DNA from: Clostridiales bacterium
Lineage (GTDB): Bacteria > Bacillota_A > Clostridia > Saccharofermentanales > Saccharofermentanaceae
Length of the DNA: 18,080 nucleotides
Assembly (NCBI GenBank): GCA_024695545.1
Contig: JAILHZ010000057.1
Span: 1 to 18,080 of the forward strand
Reading direction: 5' to 3'
Shown here: one piece after another, positions 13,827 to 18,080 of the stretch
Position numbering within the stretch: position 1 is the first letter of the stretch
Layout: every line of letters begins with the position of its first letter
Program-made: the position numbers and the translations under genes
Notes under the pieces: generated by a model
Database searches by the model: none
What the model was told of the DNA's origin: nothing
The model's input: the letters and a program-made list of their open reading frames with translations, nothing else

Positions 13827-14756
13827 TTAAACCTTTCCAATAAAAGCTCCCTGCCATGTTGAAACTACAAACTCTGTATCATCCTTGACCATTGTAAAAT
13901 CACAAAGATACGGATACTCAAATTTGCGCACCATCTTCATAGTTTCTAGCTCGTAAAGATATGATTCTCCTGAAGCCCTCATAAAATCAAACAGAATGTA
14001 TTTTTCGCAAGGAGAAACATAGATATTCCGCACTGGGGAGAGCTTCTCAAATTCGGACGGGAAACTGATCTTTCCTATCTCGTTAAACTGCTTGTCGGTG
14101 ACAACAATATGTGTCTCTTTCCGGCAATAGTTTCTTTCCCTGCAAAGAGACAACCCATTGAGAATTCCCGGCAGCTGATAAGGTGCCTTCTGCGCTACCT
14201 GAAAAGAGATCCGGTCCGGATCCGAGGAGGAAATCTGCAGTTCCCCGACAGAATAATTTTCATCAGTCTGAATAAATCTGTAAATCTGGTTACTGTATCT
14301 GTCCAGCGCGATACGCCAGACACGCGGACATAAGCCGGTAACCGGCTGAATATCGTCATCCAGATAAGTAACCTTCTGCGTTTCAATATCGATGAGTTTT
14401 ATCCGGCTTCTGCCCAAGTCGAGGACGGACTTGCTGTCAGCGGTGAAGTACATCTGATAGCCGTCCATTTCGTTTGTTTTGACCCGAAGCAGTTCTTCGC
14501 CGGACTCCAAAGAGAATACTGCTATTTCTCCGGTAGTGCTTTTCGCAGCAAGAAGTTTTCTGTCAGACGAGACCGCGACACGTGAAAGGTATCTTATCGT
14601 CCGGATCTTGAATATCGGTTCCAGACTGTCACCCGACAGGTCATAAACATAGGCAATATTCTGACCACTAAACCCGGCGAGGGTATTTCCATCCCCGCTG
14701 ACAAACAGGCAATTCCCGCCTCTCAGTTTCTTAATCTTTTTCATATCCGTTGCCAT
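13827..14756 (-). CDS. Cytoplasmic beta-propeller (WD40/YVTN-like) protein
   Basis: The 309-residue product has no signal peptide or membrane segment. Repeated strand patterns point to a beta-propeller: IAYVYDLSGDSLEPIFKI near 34, IAVFSLESGEELLRVK near 78, IKLIDIETQKV near 118 and YLYELETMKMVRKF near 267. Short turns such as SSDRKLLAAK and SPCEKYILFDF are typical of propeller blades. Such folds usually serve as protein-binding platforms; no active site is evident. The start has a fair GGGG-type RBS at the right distance. It lies 50 bases after the kinase-like gene, so it is probably the last gene of a three-gene operon. No clear terminator follows. Confidence 0.72.
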   Translation of the reverse strand: MATDMKKIKKLRGGNCLFVSGDGNTLAGFSGQNIAYVYDLSGDSLEPIFKIRTIRYLSRVAVSSDRKLLAAKSTTGEIAVFSLESGEELLRVKTNEMDGYQMYFTADSKSVLDLGRSRIKLIDIETQKVTYLDDDIQPVTGLCPRVWRIALDRYSNQIYRFIQTDENYSVGELQISSSDPDRISFQVAQKAPYQLPGILNGLSLCRERNYCRKETHIVVTDKQFNEIGKISFPSEFEKLSPVRNIYVSPCEKYILFDFMRASGESYLYELETMKMVRKFEYPYLCDFTMVKDDTEFVVSTWQGAFIGKV

Positions 14757-14806
14757 AGTTACCCCGTTAGTGAATCCTGTTCACACAATCCGGAAAGAGC
14801 TTCCAA

Positions 14807-15742
14807 TTACATACACTTCCCGAGCATTTCTCTCGCCCAGAAGTACTGCCCCTCATCCTCAAACTCTCTGTAATACACTTCGATCATCATCGTTAAATAC
14901 AGGATGATATCATACCAGCGCAATCTCTTTAATTCATCTTCCGAGAACGAAGTCTGACCGAATCCTTCCAGGAAATGCTCGCCCCGGTTATGCATTCTGA
15001 AACGGTCATCCATAAACGGTTCACCCCATAGTGCTCTTTCCCAGTCAATGATCCCGGACACATGCCCGTCATTGACGAATACATTTCCGGCCCACATGTC
15101 CCAGTGAACCAGAGAAGCTTCTTTTACCGCTTCAAAAGCACTTTTATCCGTCTCCAGCTGATTCAGTAATGTCTGTCCGTCATATACGATATCAATATCT
15201 TTTTTCCCGGCATCTGAGATCAGGTTTTCCAGCATATGCTTTACGAAGAGAAACAGAGAATCGTATCTCTTATCTTCTCCCAGAAAGCCGAATTCCGGGT
15301 TCTTCACCTGTGACAATTCCCGCGATATCTTTCCGATCTCCGTATCCACTATTGCGATTGCATCTTCGGACATCTTCTCTCTTACAAAAGCGAAATTATC
15401 ACCCTTCAGTTTTTCCATAAAGAAATAGTGCCCGTCGCATATGGTGTTACTCGTATCGTAATACTGGATGTCTGCAACTTTAAAAGAACAGTTTTCGGAA
15501 GCCAGTTTCATGGCAGTAACTTCCGCCTGCATCAGATTGACTTCATTAGAGGTATTGCCTCTTCTGTCTTTTGCCGCGATCTTCAATATACTTTCACTGC
15601 CATCTTCAAACGTGATATCGTAGGTGACATTGCACATTCCTTCAGTCAGTTCTTTTACCGCTGCGATTCTCTTATCCGGAAATGCTTTTTCCGCCATATT
15701 GGAAATCGTTTCCACGGATTGTTTGTTCTTGGTGATAGCCAT
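14807..15742 (-). CDS. Aminoglycoside-phosphotransferase (APH) fold small-molecule kinase
   Basis: The 311-residue cytoplasmic protein has the APH/choline-kinase layout. The N-lobe includes GMCNVTYDITFEDGS near 35 and LKIAAKDR near 53. The catalytic loop is HWDMWAGN, with Asp215 and Asn220 (starting at His213), and the metal-binding motif is IIDWE (Asp233) followed by GEPFMDD. These enzymes transfer phosphate from ATP to hydroxyls of antibiotics, sugars, amino acids or choline-like molecules. The substrate cannot be read from the sequence, and antibiotic resistance should not be assumed. The RBS is GGGTAGGA. It follows the nitroreductase gene by 37 bases and precedes the propeller gene by 50 bases, suggesting one operon. 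Confidence 0.88.
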   Translation of the reverse strand: MAITKNKQSVETISNMAEKAFPDKRIAAVKELTEGMCNVTYDITFEDGSESILKIAAKDRRGNTSNEVNLMQAEVTAMKLASENCSFKVADIQYYDTSNTICDGHYFFMEKLKGDNFAFVREKMSEDAIAIVDTEIGKISRELSQVKNPEFGFLGEDKRYDSLFLFVKHMLENLISDAGKKDIDIVYDGQTLLNQLETDKSAFEAVKEASLVHWDMWAGNVFVNDGHVSGIIDWERALWGEPFMDDRFRMHNRGEHFLEGFGQTSFSEDELKRLRWYDIILYLTMMIEVYYREFEDEGQYFWAREMLGKCM

Positions 15743-15779
15743 AAGCCAAATCCTACCCTTTCAAGCGAACGTATAAACG

Positions 15780-16448
15780 TTAAGTCCACTCAAAGTTCTC
15801 TTTCCCTGCTCCAAGCTCAAAGTGATGCTTTACGATTCCCTTATCGATGCCGGACATAGGTCCGCTTTTATATGTCAGATTAACCTTATTACCTTCTCCG
15901 GTGATAGTGAAAGCCTGCTTGTTAAGCGCAGTCGGTGCAAGAAGCGCTGCCTCGATACCGTTTTTAAACCACTCCGGTGCTTCACCCGAATAGCTGCTGA
16001 CCTGATCTTTATCCTTGCTCTTATGCGGCACACCCTGTGTCTTGCCGTGGCCTACAGCGATAATGCTTACGATCTTTTTGCCACTGACAAATCCTTCCAC
16101 ATATTTCCTGTTAAAAGTCCCGGCCATCCACCAGGTGTTGAGACCGTTCATCTGCGCATAAAGGCACAGGTCAGACCCGGCATAGCCGAGCATCTCATCA
16201 ATACCATCCCGGTCATCTGCTGCCAGAACGAAATAGGTATTCACACCCTCTCCGCCCAGAACAACTTTACCCATAAAATTGACGGGTGTCTTCTCGCTCT
16301 CGACCAAAGCAATGGAAAGATTCAATTGCTTATTCAATTCATCAACTCTTGATTTGAGAGTGCTTTTCTCTGAATCAGACAAAGGCGTTCCATCAAACTT
16401 TCTGACGGTGTGTCTTGCCATCATCGCCTGTTTCATTTGCTCAGTCAT
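15780..16448 (-). CDS. Nitroreductase-family flavoprotein (TM1586 type)
   Basis: This is a probable FMN-dependent oxidoreductase in the cytoplasm. The 222-residue length and the opening MMARHTVRKFDGTPLSDSEK (Arg12-Lys16 region for FMN phosphate) fit the nitroreductase superfamily. The later GYAGSDLCLYAQMNGLNTWW and IIAVGHGKTQG segments match the two-lobed TM1586-like subgroup, a single chain mimicking a nitroreductase dimer. The substrate is unknown; members reduce nitro compounds, quinones or enals. The start has AAGGAAG five bases upstream. It is the first gene of the likely operon with the kinase and propeller genes. Confidence 0.87.
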   Translation of the reverse strand: MTEQMKQAMMARHTVRKFDGTPLSDSEKSTLKSRVDELNKQLNLSIALVESEKTPVNFMGKVVLGGEGVNTYFVLAADDRDGIDEMLGYAGSDLCLYAQMNGLNTWWMAGTFNRKYVEGFVSGKKIVSIIAVGHGKTQGVPHKSKDKDQVSSYSGEAPEWFKNGIEAALLAPTALNKQAFTITGEGNKVNLTYKSGPMSGIDKGIVKHHFELGAGKENFEWT

Positions 16449-16466
16449 TTTCTACTTCCTTATCGG

Positions 16467-16496
16467 ATTATCCTAGATTTCCGCCGCCACACTCAA
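16467..16496 (-). promoter_or_regulatory. Candidate promoter of the nitroreductase operon
   Basis: The minus strand has TTGAGT (16496-16491), an 18-base spacer and GATAAT (16472-16467), matching four and five of six consensus bases. It would start transcription only about a dozen bases before the nitroreductase ATG. It overlaps the small reading frame at 16468-16536, so at most one of the two readings need be true. Confidence 0.35.
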
Positions 16497-16536
16497 CAAG
16501 AACGAAGCCTTTACGTTCAGAAAGATCAGGGTTCAT
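16468..16536 (-). CDS. Possible 22-residue leader peptide upstream of the nitroreductase gene
   Basis: A short frame runs from an ATG at 16536 to a TAA at 16470-16468, 19 bases before the nitroreductase ATG. The peptide begins MNPDLSER and ends ECGGGNLG, with a single Cys and a Gly-rich tail. The only RBS-like sequence is AGGA, about 11 to 12 bases upstream, which is weak. The frame stays open further upstream through the terminator hairpin. It could be a leader, a small secreted or modified peptide, a gene remnant or chance. Confidence 0.22.
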   Translation of the reverse strand: MNPDLSERKGFVLVECGGGNLG

Positions 16537-16569
16537 AGAAGTGAGGTCCTGCTCTTCTATATTAACATA

Positions 16570-16609
16570 TCTAAAACAAAAAGCAGCCCGGAGAGTCTCC
16601 GGACTGCTT
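16570..16609 (-). terminator. Intrinsic terminator of the CnaB surface protein gene
   Basis: On the minus strand AAGCAGTCCGGAGA (16609-16596) pairs with TCTCCGGGCTGCTT (16594-16581) over 14 positions, with one U-G pair and almost no unpaired bases at the tip. It is followed by a U-rich tract ending TTTTGTTTTAG. On the plus strand the odd pair becomes a C-A mismatch, so the minus-strand hairpin is the better one and fits the surface protein gene ending at 16638. Confidence 0.92.
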
Positions 16610-16637
16610 TTCATAAAGTGATACTTTTTAAGTCCGC

Positions 16638-18080
16638 TTATTCAGCGTCACTCTCTGAACGGCGTTTTCTGAAGATCACGATGGCAACAGCCGCTAAAGC
16701 TACAGCGAAGAGAGCCGCTGTCGGGAGCATATTATTGTCTGCTACATCACCGGTCTTGACGATCTTTCTGCCGTCTCTTGTAGACGCAAGGACTTCAAAA
16801 TCAATCGTTACTATCGTTCCGTCTGTGTACTTGATCACGGCACGGTGTACACCACGTGTGAGACCCTCGATCGTTTCAGGACTGAACTCTACCGTACCAT
16901 CCGGCTTCTTCTTGTAGTCATCCGGAGATACCGGCTTATCGTCGATCGTAACGCTCTCGATCTCCTTATCAGGTGTCGGAGTCGTCGTGCTCTCAGAAGG
17001 ACCCTGTTCATCCTCATCCGGCGACTTGTCCGTCGGCTGCGAACCTGTCGGATTCGTATCGGTCGGATTTGTATCAGTCGGATTTGTATCAGTCGGATTG
17101 GTCTCTGTCGGCTCCACATCCTTCGTGTAGGTGTTCGTAATCACGCACTCCTGCTGGGTCGCACTGTTGATCACAACTGTTACACCATTATTGGAAACAC
17201 TCAGTGTGTATCCCTTAATCTCCGCAGAATCAGTATTCTCGGTAATGGTGTAAGTATCCTGTTCAAGATCCGTCAGTTCATAGGAGCCGGCGCCCTGAAT
17301 CTCGAAGCTTGCTTCGTAACCCTTCGTACCTGTTACTTTGAACTTATAGATCTTAGAAGATGCATCCGACGGAGCATCCGCACCGAGTGCCTTTGTTACC
17401 TTCAGGCTTCCCTTGACAGGAGCCGGCTTCGTGTACTTATTTGTAAACGTCGTTGTCAGACCATCTGCGCTGACATCTTCTCCCGTCTTCGAGTATTCTG
17501 CAGGCATGGAGCCCTCTGTCCAGGTATAGGTGATCTTGTTGCCCGCAGAATCAAACTTCGGCAGGTTATCGACCTTCTGCTCCCAGTTGTTCGCTTCACT
17601 CAATGTAACTACCGTTCCATTGCTCAGTGTAAACTCGATGCTGGCAGGTCTCTTCTGATCAGCATTATTGTTATCGTCCCATACCTTCTTAACAGTTGCG
17701 GATGTTTTCTCACGGGACAGATCGTAAGTGTTCGTGATCGTCGTTGTCAGACCATCTGCACTCACCTGACTGGACAGCAGTGTGTAGCCATCCGGCATAG
17801 ATCCCTCTGTCCAGGAATAGCTGATCTCGCTTCCGTTCTTATACTTCGGAACTGTTGCCGAAGCGGTCCATCCATCTGCTTCTGTCAGATCAAAGGACTG
17901 AACTTCAGAACCATCTGCCAGGAGTTTGACAGTCAGAACCGACGGACGGTTGTTCTCTGCACCGGCATCGTCCCAGGACTTAACGACCTTCAGAACGATC
18001 TGTACAGGAGTATGCGAGTTAGTAATCGTCGTTACTGTTCCCGATGTAGACTGCGATTTCAGTGTATATCCCTGCGGAAG
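16638..18080 (-). CDS. CnaB-domain cell-surface protein, partial (N-terminus beyond the right edge)
   Basis: The frame stays open from the window edge to its stop, giving 480 residues. At the edge is the end of one CnaB unit, then two full CnaB repeats of about 96 residues. Each has a strand Lys (VVKSWDD, VKKVWDD), a Glu in the shared motif WTEGSMP and an Asn near TNTY/TNKY, the residues that form isopeptide bonds in CnaB folds. A fourth, divergent unit starts with APVKGSLKVTKA. A Pro/Thr/Asn repeat linker follows, then an immunoglobulin-like unit resembling X2 modules (VTIDDKPVSPDDYKKKPDG). The C-terminus has IVKTGD, a hydrophobic segment and a KRR tail. This resembles a sortase signal but lacks the usual proline. 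It is probably a stalk-like adhesin or pilus-type protein. Confidence 0.88.
   Translation of the reverse strand, partial: LPQGYTLKSQSTSGTVTTITNSHTPVQIVLKVVKSWDDAGAENNRPSVLTVKLLADGSEVQSFDLTEADGWTASATVPKYKNGSEISYSWTEGSMPDGYTLLSSQVSADGLTTTITNTYDLSREKTSATVKKVWDDNNNADQKRPASIEFTLSNGTVVTLSEANNWEQKVDNLPKFDSAGNKITYTWTEGSMPAEYSKTGEDVSADGLTTTFTNKYTKPAPVKGSLKVTKALGADAPSDASSKIYKFKVTGTKGYEASFEIQGAGSYELTDLEQDTYTITENTDSAEIKGYTLSVSNNGVTVVINSATQQECVITNTYTKDVEPTETNPTDTNPTDTNPTDTNPTGSQPTDKSPDEDEQGPSESTTTPTPDKEIESVTIDDKPVSPDDYKKKPDGTVEFSPETIEGLTRGVHRAVIKYTDGTIVTIDFEVLASTRDGRKIVKTGDVADNNMLPTAALFAVALAAVAIVIFRKRRSESDAE
17047..17106 (-). repeat. Four tandem 15-base repeats encoding a PTDTN linker
   Basis: Four head-to-tail units of consensus GTCGGATTTGTATCA (plus-strand reading); the middle two are identical and the outer ones diverge. 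They encode the Pro-Thr-Asp-Thr-Asn stalk of the surface protein. Such short in-frame repeats can expand or contract without shifting the frame, changing stalk length. Confidence 0.88.
17449..18027 (-). repeat. Two tandem CnaB-coding repeats (291 and 288 bases)
   Basis: The stretch beginning GTCGTTGTCAGACCATCTGC at 17449 recurs at 17740, and a shorter version appears at 18028. This gives units of 291 and 288 bases. The CCCTCTGTCCAGG block inside each recurs at the same spacing. The similarity is clear at base level in parts, so the units arose by duplication of one CnaB domain. Confidence 0.75.

Noticed and set aside
14807..15742. Calling the APH-fold kinase an antibiotic resistance gene
   Set aside because: Only the kinase fold is visible. 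The substrate pocket cannot be judged, and many such kinases act on other small molecules.

Overview
This window reads as chromosomal DNA of a low-to-moderate GC Gram-positive bacterium, most likely an anaerobic Clostridia member from a gut or rumen setting. That placement is an inference. It rests on several lipoproteins with Thr/Glu-rich linkers after the lipobox, a BlaI/BlaR1 pair, a cell-wall-type CnaB protein with a C-terminal membrane anchor, strong AGGAGG-type ribosome binding sites, and a TM1586-type nitroreductase. There is no rRNA, tRNA, CRISPR array, insertion sequence or phage gene. Most genes are complete. The last one, a CnaB surface protein on the minus strand, runs off the right edge. 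No gene-free stretch exceeds 300 bases.

Left region (1-5467). A minus-strand blaI-blaR1-like operon has a good promoter whose -10 box lies inside a palindromic operator. A second operator lies upstream of it, and two more copies of the same operator lie at the extreme left edge beside a -35 box that points out of the window. The BlaR1 homologue keeps the M56 zinc protease core, but its extracellular part is not a penicillin-binding domain: it has two Pro/Thr-linked segments, one with a textbook EF-hand loop. Divergent from blaI is a two-gene plus-strand operon, a secreted S37-family peptidase lipoprotein followed by a membrane-anchored protein of unknown function. Bases 61-133, between the end of blaR1 and the left-edge operators, show nothing I can name.

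Middle region (5454-10944). A LacI-type ligand-binding domain fused to a diguanylate cyclase overlaps, by an ATGA junction, a leaderless HExxH metalloprotease-like protein with a beta-trefoil-like tail. That gene in turn overlaps the end of the plus-strand operon by 14 bases. Next come a transglutaminase-like lipoprotein on the minus strand and an unrecognised lipoprotein on the plus strand, the latter ending in a strong terminator.

Right region (11050-18080, all minus strand). A 60-residue protein gene is translationally coupled to rpiA. Next is a lipoprotein combining leucine-rich repeats with a transglutaminase-like domain. A nitroreductase, an aminoglycoside-phosphotransferase-fold kinase and a beta-propeller protein form a probable operon, transcribed in that order. 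Last is the CnaB surface protein with its terminator. The dominant theme is extracellular and envelope function: lipoproteins, proteases, transglutaminase folds and a wall protein, with two sensory modules (BlaR1-like and LacI-GGDEF).
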